NCBI GenBank assembly: GCA_036346275.1
Contig: CM070711.1
Coordinates: forward strand, 53,693,435-53,757,434
Direction of reading: 5' to 3'
DNA from: Otatea glauca
Taxonomy: Eukaryota > Streptophyta > Magnoliopsida > Poales > Poaceae
DNA: 64,000 bases
Below the pieces are notes generated by a model that was not told where the DNA came from, ran no database searches, and saw nothing but the letters and a program-made list of their open reading frames with translations. This document shows, piece by piece, positions 1 to 11,292 of this stretch (positions are counted from its first letter, which is position 1; each line of letters begins with the position of its first letter). The translations under genes were made by a program, and so were the position numbers.

Positions 1-235
1 AACCGATAGAGATAATACCATCATCTCTATCGCTTCTTATAAAGAACTGATAGAGATGATCTCATCATCTCTATCGCTTCTTAGAAAGAACCGATAGAGA
101 TGAATACCCTCATCTCTATCGCTTCTTATATAGAACCGATAGAGATGAGTTCATCATCCCTATCGCTTCTTACAAAGAACCGATACAGATGACCGTCACA
201 TCTCTATCATTTTCTTGTGAGAACCGAGAGATGAA
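1..235. repeat. CACTA subterminal repeat array, left side
   Basis: About five units alternate a motif CATCTCTATCGCTTCTTA with its near inverse AGAACCGATAGAGATGA. The same motif family, with ATCACTATCGG in place of ATCTCTATCG, occurs beside the right terminus at 12085-12606. In En/Spm such motifs are the binding sites for the TNPA-type protein. That role here is inferred from family knowledge. Confidence 0.85.
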
Positions 236-704
236 GGGATGTCTTTGTGCTATTTTCTAATTCACCTTCCAATCGGCACATATTCCACACAATATGCACA
301 TATCACATTCACACATAAATTACAGACAACATATCACATTCAAAGAACATGAATACTTTGTTACAACAAACACATATCACATTCGTTAACAAAATAGAAC
401 GTAAACATGCTTAACCGTACACATGCAATCGCATTCAGATATGTAATATTGTTCACATCTGGTCTAGTAGGAGCTTTCGGGATCTCTAAACCGTCAGTCC
501 TCAGACAAGCATTCTATCGATTACCACCGCATAAGTGGTCTCGTATCTTGTTGAGTGCGATCTTGTCTATACTCTTACGGGGATAATGGTATCTTGCAAA
601 ATAGAAATGAGTGCTCTAAATTAAGTTTTCAAATTTCTATGTGAAAGACTAATTGTATAATAATGCATGTACTACCTTAGGGAAGCCGAGCAGTAGGCAA
701 TCAA
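236..704. other. CACTA 3' flank, no gene seen
   Basis: This stretch lies between the subterminal repeats and the last exon of the second CACTA gene. It is AT-rich and repeats short phrases such as CATATCACATTC near 300-385. I see no coding or RNA signal in it. Confidence 0.6.
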
Positions 705-1400
705 GATCACCATGTGTTGCATGACATACAAACCACAGCGGTCGTCGCTGCCCTATTGATGACACTGTGAAGAAAGAAAAATAAATTAAGAGACGAAGAA
801 AATATGTCAGAAAATCTAAATCTTATATATGATAGCCACTTGTACCTTGAAGCGGACATACTCCAGCTTGGAGCCCTTTTTGTCGTCGTGTGTCCCTCAC
901 CTTGACGTATTCCTTGAAACCCTATATACATTGGAGAGATGCCGTTGAGTAAAAAAATAATGAATGTAGTTAAATACAGAAAATGTTAGATAAGAGTGGT
1001 GCACTTACTGCTCTAAAGGAGGCTTGATCGCGTAGGCCATCGGTCTCTTATCAATCGAATTAAAAGTGTACACTTTGTTGTCACTCGAAAGGAGCACGAG
1101 TAGAACCCAATGGTTCCTTATTAAATGGTATGCAATGAAGAAAATAAGTTCACATACGGTTTAAGTGCGTAGAAGTAATTGAACGGTGAAGTAGCACTTA
1201 CTCCTCGTGGTACGGGAGTAGAATGAAGTCCTTCTTCGACTCAGCTTGCAATGCCCTCTTGATATAGGAGGCAACCCATTCCGGTTGAAGCCTAGCCATC
1301 GTCGCGAACACAAGCTCAGGGTCGACGAACCCAACTAGTTGTCGATTCATCACGACTCGCTGCCTCATCGCCCTGCAACTCGCATTGAATGTTAAAAAGC
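705..1400 (-). other. Ulp1/C48 cysteine-protease-like C-terminal exons
   Basis: Three exon-like blocks on the minus strand carry Ulp1-type landmarks. These are RQLVGFVDPELVF (about 1350-1300), HWVLLVLLSSDNKVYTFNS with the catalytic-type His before Trp (about 1115-1060), and RCGLYVMQHMV with the catalytic-type Cys (about 745-715). The usual Asp after the central strand reads Asn (FNS rather than DS). Directly before the Cys block the frame reads CHQ-stop-GSDD, where relatives have a second Gln; TAG is at 753-755. The protease is therefore probably dead here. C48-like domains are known in grass CACTA second genes; their role is unproven. Confidence 0.72.
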
Positions 1401-3678
1401 GTAATGCAAAATCCTATGGAAGTCATTAGGTCGTGCAACATGGTGCGATACTCACAGCATCCAGGATCGTACAGTAGAAATATCGATGGCTATCAGTTGG
1501 TACAGACGGAACAGATCCTCAAAACTAACTGGGAATGTCCCATCCTCCTCGCGGTGGAAATGTCCCTTTCTGTATCTAACATTCAAGTCGACACGGTCGC
1601 TATCTTTCACTTTGTCAACGTACCATCCATGGAGCTGTCGAGTCCATATGCCTAGAGCATTCAATTTGCTGGGAGGCAGAAGGGGCTTTCCATGTACGTG
1701 GGCCTTAAATTCATAAGGCTTCTCGTGGTGCTGTGCGGCTCGCGCTACGGGCCTTTGTGAGCCTTGCCTTTTAGCGAGGCCTCTAGTGATTACGTGGTTG
1801 TCGTGCTAGTCCTTTTATGCACCACTCTGTACTTTGTGCAGGACTCGTCACGGTCGTGGGAGCGGTAGCAGGTGCGGTAGGAACCTACAAAGCACGCGCA
1901 TAATTAACTTGTTGCAATACTACTAGAATGGTACAGAAGGTGCAAGGATTTTTACCTTGACCAGTACGATGCCTGTCGTGGGCCACTTAATGAACAACAT
2001 CAGCGCTTGCCCGAGAGTGGTGATGTCTTCGTTGGGGGGGAACTCGAGCACATGTGATAAGAAGGCCGTGGGCGTAGTCCACTGGACCCTCATGTAGCCA
2101 TTCCCAAAGGTGACCATGTACTGCGTGTCGGTCTCCTTGCATGGAAATGCAATCACGCGTGCAGCCTCAATAGGAAATCCGTCTTCCGTCGGTGGTGGCA
2201 CTTGGTAGGCGCCTGCAAAAAGTGCGCAACTCGAGAGAAAACATATGAAGTTACCCTCCCACCTTTAAGTTAAGCAAAATTAATTATTACCTTCAGCTGG
2301 GGACCGGAGTTATCATTTTTGCAACCACGACTACTTGGTGGGGGCACAGGTTTCTCTATGGTAGGCGGGGGCATCTGGCTCTGACTCTGGGAGATCATCG
2401 CCATCATCTCGGCCCTCAGGCGCTCCTCACGTGCCATCATGTCCACCCTCATCTCCTCCTCACGTGCCATCATGTCCACCCTCATCTCCTCACGTGTCGT
2501 CATCTCCCCCTCATCTCCTCCTTGATCTCCTCCCTCAGCTGCTCCCTGAGCGTGTTCTTGAGGCGCTCTGCACGTGCCTCCCACGATCTTGATCTGCTAC
2601 TCCCAGCGTCATCTTGGAAGTAGGACTTCTTCGTGTGCCCCGCCCCTGCGGCAAGTACCCTGCCCTTATGGTCGGGCTTTCCGATCGTAGAGGACAGTAT
2701 GTCATTCGACCCTTGGCTAAGAAAGGTCCCCTGCTCTTTCCACTGTGATACCTCCTCCTGCAAGAAGCGAGTACGGATTAGATCTGAAATACGACAAGAA
2801 TGGTTGACTGCAATGTACTAAGTTTGATATCTTACGATGGTGTAGACAACTTGCGCGGTAATGGGGTTTGCTACTACCAGTTGCCCGTCCGCGGTTTTCT
2901 TTGTCCTCGCTAATACCCAGTCACGTGCCCGCTCCTCACATATGTGCGAGTAAGGCATCGTTGTCCCGGAGTTCGCGCACTCCTCGGCTAGTCGCGCCCA
3001 TTCTACTTTCTTCCCTTCGTAGCCGCCTGAACCGAGGTGGTGCGCGTGCGTGTTCTGCCTCTGGGTAGCAACGTTCTTCTGTCTCAGCTCCTCCGCCTCG
3101 GGCATCCTCTTGATCCTCCTGAACTCCTCCCAAACATCGGGAGTCATGAGCGGATACCCTCGAGCGGTGGTGGCCTTTCAAAGACGTACTCACTGTGCAT
3201 GTAGACCCTGAAGTGCCTCAGAGCCACACCCATCCTCTTCAAGGCGTACCGCCTGGCATTGTTTTCATCCTCCTCTTCTATAATCCATTTGCCCTTAACC
3301 TCGTCCCACAGCCGGTTCTTCTGCTCGGCGCTGACCTCCTTTCTCCAATCCTTAACCGTTATGGGTAGTCTCTCCCTCGCCAATTGGCCGAGGAATGAGT
3401 GGTATCGCGCCTTGTGCTTAGGAGGACCCGTGCAAACCCCCGTGGCACTGAAGTGGAGAACCTGCGGCGTTCTCCCTGTGGCCCCTTTGTTTGGTCCTCG
3501 GGCCTTCCTCACCTTACTCGGCCCCTCGACCGTTGGAACTTGGCTCGGCTCGACACATGGAAGTTGGCTCGGCTCGACACTTGGAAGTTGGCTCGGCCCC
3601 ACAGGAGCACCGTCTACTCTGTCTGGCGATGAGCCGATGCTCTCTAATTGCGATATTTTGAGTTTTCTTATCTGACAT
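705..3678 (-). pseudogene. CACTA second gene: Transposase_24 / Ulp1-like protein, broken
   Basis: This is the TNPA-position gene of the element. The first in-frame ATG is at 3676-3678 (MSDKK), followed by an indel and a tandem PSQLPSVE / PSQLPCVE / PSQVPTVE stretch. Then come the conserved block RYHSFLGQLARERLP (about 3400) and the block VWEEFRRIKRMPEAEELR (2818-3147), both typical of plant Transposase_24 (Ptta/En/Spm) proteins. A Glu/Met-rich repeat coiled-coil stretch (RVDMMAREEE) lies at 2400-2530. Downstream exons at 1923-2201 and 1452-1664 lead into a C48 protease-like C-terminus (705-1400). Introns are suggested by AG/GT borders, for example after 1201 and 1020. Frame breaks and stops make it a pseudogene in this copy. 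The DNA-binding role is inferred from family knowledge. Confidence 0.8.
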
Positions 3679-3834
3679 GGTCATATATTTGACATGAGAG
3701 AAAGCAATTCGTAGCTATTATGTGAACTTGACAATAAATCATGTAAAGAAACAGCTGAATATTGCAGTAGAGTAACAGATGAATGAATGATCTTCAAGAA
3801 AAGTCTGTTTGTTGACTCTTACTCCATACGTACA

Positions 3835-4205
3835 AACGATTACTCCTAATCTCTAAATAGGTTTGGTCCTAATCCCATTCGAGGATATGTGGTTCGGCCA
3901 AGTTCCTAAGCCATTGTACAACCCCAGAGAAAATTTCGGTAGCATCTCCCCGCTGTTCTCCAGATACACGTCTCGACAACCTGTCAAGAGGGGTGTGTAT
4001 CCGGAGAACACCAGGGAGACGCTACCGAAATATACTGTGAGTTGTACAATGACTCGAGAACTTGCCCAAACCACATATCCTCGGCTAATCAAAATACGTG
4101 GACAATTCGAGACTGCTTGCTTATAAATATGTCATTCCGGTATATTTATAAATAAGCACTCTTGAACGGGAGACGTAGGTTACGCAACCTAAACTCTTTA
4201 ACATA
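3835..4205 (-). promoter_or_regulatory. Foldback promoter/leader module, copy A (upstream of second CACTA gene)
   Basis: A 370-bp module shares near-identity, in the same orientation, with 11293-11668. On the minus strand it has TATAAATA at 4150-4143. After this comes a long imperfect palindrome whose arms (about 3890-3990 and 4000-4095) share blocks such as CGAGGATATGTGGTT and TTTCGGTAGC. The module ends about 160 bases before the first ATG of the second gene at 3678. Copy B holds the same place before TNP2. I infer that it supplies the TATA box and a hairpin-forming 5' leader. Confidence 0.6.
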
Positions 4206-4516
4206 TGCTGAGTAATGAAAAAGCATCGTAACATACATGGAAACAGGATGAAGGAACATGTATATCATGAATAATTGAATATAGAGGGCAACCCTTCAAT
4301 TGAATATATAATGGAAACAGGATGAGGAGATTTTTATGTGATAAATAGATCAATCTATATATAAATCTTGTACTGCCAAGTTGTTGTGTTTACATGGGAA
4401 ACATCAACATAGATTGACCCTAATGTGAACAGGAAGCGACAGTGGTTCATTTACATTCGATATTTAAAACTATGCACAAAAGGGTAGCATTCGGAATAAA
4501 GGACAAAATCCTGTAC
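4206..4516. other. AT-rich spacer, no gene seen
   Basis: The stretch separates the leader module from the captured ELMO exons. I looked for the following exon of the captured gene (the GGGFISLEN block of ELMO proteins) and did not find it. Confidence 0.5.
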
Positions 4517-5140
4517 CTAAAATCTGTAGATGGGTCTTTCCCTTGCAGTTCCAGGAAAAGAAGCACACCAAAGGGCCTTCAGGGCTTCCTAATAGATGAA
4601 AAATGAGATGAGAGATGTCAGGTTAAGGAAATAGCACCACTTTCTCAAGTGTCATCAGAAAGTACAAATACACAACACTGTAAGACCAAAAAAGATAATC
4701 TGGATTGTCATGTATAACTTCACAAAATGAGTTAAGCTTTAATTCTTCAGGAACTAGCAGCACTGACAAAACTCATTCTAGCAACGATTTAGAGAACGTA
4801 AAAAAGAAAGGCCAGCGTTGTTGTGCTGTAGGTTCGAGAGACTATCTTCATTCTGCAACATTACTCCCACTAATATGTATACAATATCCTTAGTCTAAAA
4901 AAATCAAATCTATTCAATTATTAACAGTCGGTACTTCCTCCGATTTATGGACATGTTAAATCTTTCAATTTTCGGTTGTGTCAATTTCATGGTAATTTAA
5001 CTATATACCATGATATTCATCATCTTGTACTGAACAATTAGATGAGAAACATTATGGATTATCAGAAGTACCTGATGCTCTCTGTTTGAACTATCATACT
5101 AAACTTCTATCCGGTCCTGTAACCTCTGTAGGCACTCTTC
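4517..5140 (-). pseudogene. Captured ELMO-domain gene fragment (two exons) inside the CACTA
   Basis: Two exons with proper borders lie on the minus strand. Exon 5140-5072 (acceptor TTGTTCCAG, donor GTACTT) encodes EECLQRLQDRIEV, a TAG stop, then YDSSNREHQ. Exon 4588-4517 (acceptor CTATTAG, donor GTACAG) encodes EALKALWCASFPGT and then, after a deletion and frameshift, QGKDPSTDFR. Read together they follow the plant ELMO/CED-12 domain order LQRLQ..I.VPYD.S..EHQEAL.ALW.ASFPGT....GKDPSTDFR. The intervening LISEQWKEMGW-type segment is lost. The GC-rich leader at 5510-5905 may be the captured first exon. The function of plant ELMO proteins is not well fixed. The stop and deletion mean this copy makes no full protein. 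Confidence 0.75.
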
Positions 5141-5509
5141 CTGGAACAAGCAAAATGAAAAATGTCACTTCCACATTAAACTTTTCTTTCTTGCAGCACA
5201 CATGTAAATGTTTGCAGAATTAAAAATAGCATTAGCCAATTAGGTGAGAGACAGGAAAATGTATGCGAAGCGCATAAGCAATGCGAGATTCGGTGTAGGT
5301 CGACAATTAGAGATGAACTCGGGGACAACCAAGGACAATTTTCAAAATTCGTGATCGGACTCCAAATGCTAGCACAACATTAGCATCACGAAGCAAAACC
5401 CGGGATCAAATCAACAAAGAAAGCTATCTTCACCGAGCAGTCAAATCGAAAGAAAGGCGTGCGTCATTGGCGAAACAAAATTTGGCATTGCTAAAGATCC
5501 TACAATCGC
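5141..5509 (-). other. Intron-like sequence of the captured fragment
   Basis: The stretch lies between the GC-rich block and the ELMO exon. It looks like a first intron, ending in TTTTGCTTGTTCCAG on the minus strand. I see no other feature. Confidence 0.4.
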
Positions 5510-5905
5510 TCTGTGCTAGTGTCATCGGGGCGTGGGGCGGATGGCGGCGGGGCGGAGGGTGGCGTCGGCGGTGTTGGGGCTAAGGGGGCGTCGAGGCGGC
5601 GGGGTGGGCGGAGGGGTGGCGTCGGCGCGGGCGCGAGGTGGGCGCGAGGTGGCGTCAGCGGTGTTAGGGGGGGAGGCGGAGGAGGAGGCGGGGTGGGCGG
5701 ATGGGTGGCGTCGGGCGTGGGGGCGGGGGGGGCGGAGGCGGAGGGTGGCGTCGGGCGTGGGGGTGGGCGTGGGGCGGGGTGGGGCGCAGGTGGCATCGGG
5801 CGTGGGGGAGGGGGCGGGAGGAGGCGGCGGGGGTGGCGTCGGGGCGGGGTGGGCGAAGGGTGGCGTCGGGGGCGTGGGGCGGCGTCCGGTCGGGAGGAGC
5901 TAGCT
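5510..5905 (-). other. Extremely GC-rich, G-tract block (C-rich on minus strand)
   Basis: The plus strand has dozens of runs of three to seven G, with repeated GTGGCGTCGGGCGTGGG units. On the minus strand it reads as proline-rich low-complexity sequence. It is preceded there by AAACCCTAGCTAGCTCC, a common grass 5'-UTR style. It could be the promoter-proximal first exon of the captured ELMO gene. Open frames occur on both strands because stops are rare in such sequence, so I do not call a protein. Confidence 0.55.
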
Positions 5906-6009
5906 AGGGTTTGTAAATGCGCGCGAGAGAGCAAGCTGGAGGTGCGCCAGGCCAGAGTGAGGTAATTAATTTGCGAAATGTTGAAGTGCAGCCCTAATGA
6001 ATCATGTGA

Positions 6010-7310
6010 TATTAACATCTCTATCGGTTTTTTTGTAAAACCGACACAAAATATAAAACATCTCTATCGGTTTTCCTCTAAAACCGACAGAACTGAATAA
6101 CCATCTCTATCGGTTTTCTAATAAAACCGACACAAAAACTAAAACATCACTACAGTTTCTGATAACACAAACAAATATCACTATCGGTTTTTTCAGAAAA
6201 CCGACACAAATGAAAATACATCTCTGTCGGTTTTATTCTAAAACTGACACAAAAAAATAACATCACTATCGGTTTTCTAACAAAACCATCACAAAAATAA
6301 ACCATCACTATGGTTTTCTCATAACACAAAAAATAAACATCACTATCGGTTTTTTTCAAAACCGACACAAAAAATAAAATATCACTATGGTTTTCTCATA
6401 ACACAATAAATAAACATCTCTATCGGTTTTCTTATAAAACCGATACAAAGGACTTGGTATATCTCTATCGGTTTTCGAATAAAACCGACACAAAAACTAA
6501 AACATCACTATCGGTTTTTTTGAAAAAACCGACACAAAAAACCAAATCACTATCGGTTTTCTAATAAAATCGACACAAAAACTAAAACTTCACTACGGTT
6601 TTCTGATAACACAAACAAACATCACTATCGGTTTTTTTCAGAAAACCGACACAAAAAACCAAATCACTATCGGTTTTCTAATAAAACCGACACAAAAATA
6701 AAACATCACTACGGTTTTCTCATAACACAAAAAATAAACATCACTATCGGTTTTGTTTCATAAAATCAACACAAAAAATAAAATATCACTATGGTTTTCT
6801 CATAACACAATAAATAAACATCTCTATCGGTTTTTTTATAAAACCGACACAAAAAAGACAATATCACTATCGGTTTTCGAATAAAACCGACACAAAAAAT
6901 AAAACATCACTGCGGTTTTCTCAGAACACAATAAATAAACATCGCTATCGGTTTTATTCCGAAACCGACACAAAAAAGAAAATATCACTACGGTTTTCTA
7001 ATAAAACCGACACAAAAAATAAAACATCACTACGGTTTTCTCAGAACACAAAAATAAACATCACTATCGGTTTTGTTTCAGAAAACCGACACAAATGAAA
7101 GAGGCACATCTCTATCGGGTTTTTTCAGAAAACTGACACAAAGGACCTGGTATATCTCTATCGGTTTTCAAATAAAACCGACACAAAAAACAAACATGCA
7201 TATCTCTATCGGTTTGTTTCACAAAATCGACACAAATAAATATTCATATCTCTATCGGTTTTCTAATAAAACCGACACAAATATAGTTCAATGCACTATT
7301 TGTTTTCCAG
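6010..7310. repeat. Internal hairpin tandem array of CACTA-type motif (about 30 units)
   Basis: About thirty units with a mean spacing near 41 bp each carry ATC(T/A)CTATCGGTTTT, a short loop, and AAAACCGACACAAA. TCGGTTTT and AAAACCGA pair as an 8-bp stem within nearly every unit. Some units have decayed to CTACGGTTTTCTCATAACACA. The motif matches the subterminal repeats of this CACTA, yet the array is internal, between the TNP2 3' end and the captured ELMO fragment. No CACTA terminus borders it. Confidence 0.85.
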
Positions 7311-7758
7311 AGAAACCATGAATTCTGAACTTGCAGAAATATCTGATCAAAGAGTGAAAAGGCCATGACTTTTGCAAACATAGTTGGAATTTTTTAAAAT
7401 TTTGTAGGAACATACTTTGTGATACTACAAATCTTTTCCAAAAAGGATTCTGGCAAAAAGATTTAGCATTGAAAAAAGAAGCCCAAAGTCACTTTGTAGG
7501 CATGATTTTTGTTCAAAGAGTGTCAAAGTCAAATCTTTCTGAAATGAAGTCCAAGTATTTTGAAAATTGCGAGAAATGATTTGATGTAGAGTGCCTTCTT
7601 TTTCTTGCTTCAAGTAGATGGTACATACCACAATCCCTTGACAAAAATTGTGAAAGTTTCATACGTACACTTAACCTTTGCAAACATGATACTACAGTTA
7701 TGTATAATACAAACATTTGAAACACATAGCAACTGATACAATTAATGATGTACTCCTG
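7311..7758. other. TNP2 3' region, no gene seen
   Basis: This is AT-rich sequence between the TNP2 coding end and the hairpin array. I find no conserved coding block in it. Confidence 0.5.
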
Positions 7759-10700
7759 TTATTTACAATACAACCCTTCTTGATGATCTACACACATGTA
7801 ATTTCTTCCATGTGTGTCGTATTCACCGCTAAGATAGGCCCCATCCGCAAACGGAGGTATTTCATCGAATTGGTCGTATTCTTCTTCATCTATGACATTT
7901 TCGACACCAACGATCCGCCGCTTGCCATAAAGGACGACGTGCAACCTCGGATTGGCCGGATCACACACATAAAAGACTTGATTTGCCTGCTTCGCAAGTA
8001 CGAATGGGTCATCTTTATAGGCGAGTCTGTTGAGATCCACAAGAGTAAAACCTCTCTTGTCGACCTTCACTCCATATGGAAGTCCCACCCACTTATATCG
8101 GAACAATGGAATTAGGTATATTCAGTAATCGAGCTCCCAAATTTGTTCGATCACCCCGTAGTAAGAGTTCATTGCCATTGAGGATCCTCCTTTCGAGTGA
8201 TGTTCATCGGACAAAGCATCTATGCTTGCACCACTGTTTTGAACAGTACTCTTCCCATCCTGACTTTCAGTGTAAAAGGTGTACCCATTAATATCGTACC
8301 CCTGCCATGTCTGTACATTAAATCTAGGTCCGTCAGCCAACCATTTGATAGCCTCACTAACAGAGACCTCTGCCTTTTGTTTGAACCATGTGAGAAATCT
8401 GTCGTTCTGTTCTCGCATGATGGAAAGCTCATCCATATGTGGATTCTCTTCTCGTAATATCGACTTATCTTTGCTTCGATGTACCCGCAACTTCGTCTTT
8501 GTCTTTGCAAGATCGTCCGATGCGCTTTGCAATACATATCAAACCGTGGCCTCGTTAGTTTCGACCAGCGGTTCCTTTGCGGCAAAGTGCGCCCTCATGG
8601 CGAGATAGAGGAACACCGATTGCTTGTCTTTTCCTGAGATTGTCCACGCAGAACTCAATAACCTCTTCAGTACCATAACCTTCGACAATACTACCCTCAG
8701 ACTTCGAGCGATTCCTCACGTAGGATTTTAATATACCCATGTACCTCTCGGATAGATACATGTAACGTAGGAATGCCGGTCCACATATCTTAATCTCTCT
8801 GACGAGGTGAACAACAAGGTGGACCATGACGTCGAAGAACGATGGTGGGAAATGCATCTCAAGCTGACATAGAGTCTGCACCACCTCACTTTGTAAGTTG
8901 TCTAGCACATCGGGGTTAATAACTTTGCAGAAGATCGCAATAAAGAAATAACACAGCTTCGTGATCGCAAACCTGACATCCTCTGGCAGAATATTTCTTA
9001 TTGCAACTGGGAGCATTTGGGTCATCAACACATGGCAGTCGTGGGACTTCATGCCCAGCAACTTCAAATCACCCATGGACACAAGCTTCGTAATGTTCGC
9101 GGAGTACCCAGATGGAACTTTAATACCTTGGAGACATTTGCAAAAGTCTTCTTTCTCCTTCTTGGACAGGGTGTAGCATGCAGCGGGGATGTACGGACCT
9201 TTTCCATCCTCCTCTATCACTGCAAGCCTGGGCCTGATTCCCATGTAGGCCATGTCGTGACGAGCATTCACACCATCCTTGGTCTTTCCAGGTATGTTCA
9301 GTAGGATGCCAACTAAATTATCGCAGATATTCTTCTCAACGTGTATGACATCAATACAATGTCGGACATCTAACTCCTTCCAGTACGGTAAGTCCCAAAA
9401 TATTAACCTCTTTTTCCAAATGGTCCTAGAACGAACAGATTTACGGCTCTTTCCGTACTGTACATCGATATCCTGTACACGTAAATATACTTGCCTACCA
9501 CTCATAGGCTGCGGTGTCGAATGGACTTCTCTCTTTCCATCAAATTTGTCATCCATCTTACAGTATCGATGACTTCGAGGTAGAAACCTACGGTGACCCA
9601 TATACACAGTTTTCTTGGAGTTAGGCGGCCATAGGCTTTCAGTCTCCTCTTCACAAATGGACACGCTTTGGCTCCTTTCGTACTGTACCCCGCTAAATTA
9701 CCAAGGGTCGGGAAATCATTTATGGTGTAAAATACCATAGCCCATAGGGTGAAATGCTCTTTTTTGTATGCATCCCACACCACGACCACCTCATTCCACA
9801 ATTTTACCATATCCTCGATCAAGGGTGAAAGGTACACATCAATATCATTTCCCGGCTGTTTGGGTCCCGAGATTAGCAATGACATCATGATATACTTCCG
9901 CTTCATGCACAACCAAGGAGGGAGGTTGTAGATACACAATGAAGCGCCACGTCTTTGTGACGATCGCTCATGTTACCAAACGGATTCATTCCATCGGTAC
10001 TCTACCCAAATCTTATGTTCCTCATTTCGGTATCAAACTCCTCATGTTTCCAATCGATGTTTCTCCATTGAGCCAAATCAGCAGGGTGTCTCAGCTTGCC
10101 ATCTTCCTTTCGAGACTCATAATGCCAACGCAACAATTTTGCCTCTCTGGGATTTGCAAACAACCGCTCCAGACAGGGAATGATGGGCAAGTACCACAAT
10201 ACCTTGGCCGGTGCACCTTTAGTGACCTCTTCACCCTCGTTGCTCCGGCTCTTACGCTTCTTGTCGTTACGCTTCTCCTTTTGTTTGTACCGAGGCACAC
10301 CGCAAACTGGACAAATGTGCAGCTTCTGATGTGCGTTACGGTACAAGATGCAATCATTTGGACATGCATGTATCCTTTCTATTTCCATTCTCATGGGACA
10401 TAGTAGCTTCTTCGCTTTATAAATGCTTGTTGGCAACTCGTTTCCCTCCGGAAGCAGATCCGATAGAAGAACTAGAAGTGCATTGAAACTTGTATCTGTC
10501 TAACGGTGTTTTGCCTTTAGTTCGAACAATGCAAGGACCGAACCCAACTTGGTGTATTCTGCTTTGCAACCTGTGAATAGTGGGTTGGCATCGTCTTCCA
10601 TCAAGCTTTTAAACTTTTCAAACTCTCTTTCCGAGTAATTACCCTCCACATCCCGCAACATTTGCTCCAAATTCTCCTCCTCAAACATATCAAACTGCAA

Positions 10701-10993
10701 CTCATCATCCGGTTCCAACGTGACTTCATTGCATACCGGCAGGGTACTACCTGCCTCCTCGTGATGGATCCAACACGTGTAATTCCTCACGAAGCCACGT
10801 CGAATCAGGTGGTCCTCAATTTGAGCTGAGTTGTTAAATCTTCTCAGATTGGTGCAATCAATGCAAGGACAATATATGAAGTTTACACCCCTCCTCACCA
10901 TGTCCTCTTACGCAATTTTTTGAACTCCTTAACACCCTCCGAAATTCAAAGACTCACACGACTTTTGTCATACATCCATTCCTTACGGTTCAT
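7759..10993 (-). pseudogene. TNP2: TNP2-type CACTA transposase, degraded
   Basis: The likely start is ATG at 10991-10993 (MNRKEWMY), the usual TNP2 opening, followed by an in-frame TGA and a frameshift. Then come the transposase-associated domain (NFIYCPCIDCTN, about 10880), TNP2 blocks (HACPNDCILYR, CPVCGVPRYK, LPPWLCMKRKYIMMSLLI), and DUF4218 (GMKSHDCHVLM, HFPPSFFDVMVHLVVHL, about 9060-8800). The C-terminal DUF4216 has YYGVIEQIWELDY and VFYVCDPANP (8200-7800). Stops include TAG at 10500-10502 and after RNIRFG near 10001. Frames shift near 9940, 9660 and 8550. The order and near-complete length (about 3.2 kb, apparently without introns) fit the catalytic transposase of En/Spm elements. This copy cannot make it. 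Confidence 0.92.
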
Positions 10994-11292
10994 ACGCAAT
11001 TAAACTTCACACAATAAATTAAGCAAAAGCTGGAGCGACAAAGAAGTGGCTATTTGAAATATTGAGACATCATTTGATTAATATTACCTTTGCAAAATAG
11101 AGGACAATTTCCTGCAAGATATATGAAATATGTACTCCCGATCGATATCTAGATTCTTCCCTGGTTTAGAGCTTACAATTTCCTAGATAAGGGAGATACA
11201 TTTTCCACATGCACAATGATATCAAACAATATAATTATATAGTGCAGTAGCTTACAAATCTTTTGACTACTACGAAACAAAACAGGGGTACC

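Noticed and set aside
5500..6018. Proline-rich protein of about 170 residues on the minus strand
   Set aside because: Pure low-complexity translation of a C-rich block with equally long frames on the other strand. At most it is a captured leader or first exon.
6010..7310. Regular repeats with short spacers, like a CRISPR array
   Set aside because: The units are self-complementary hairpins of a CACTA terminal motif with no unique spacers, in a plant nuclear setting.
7717..9572. Plus-strand open frames up to 132 codons
   Set aside because: They are antisense shadows of the TNP2 transposase, whose conserved domains read on the minus strand.
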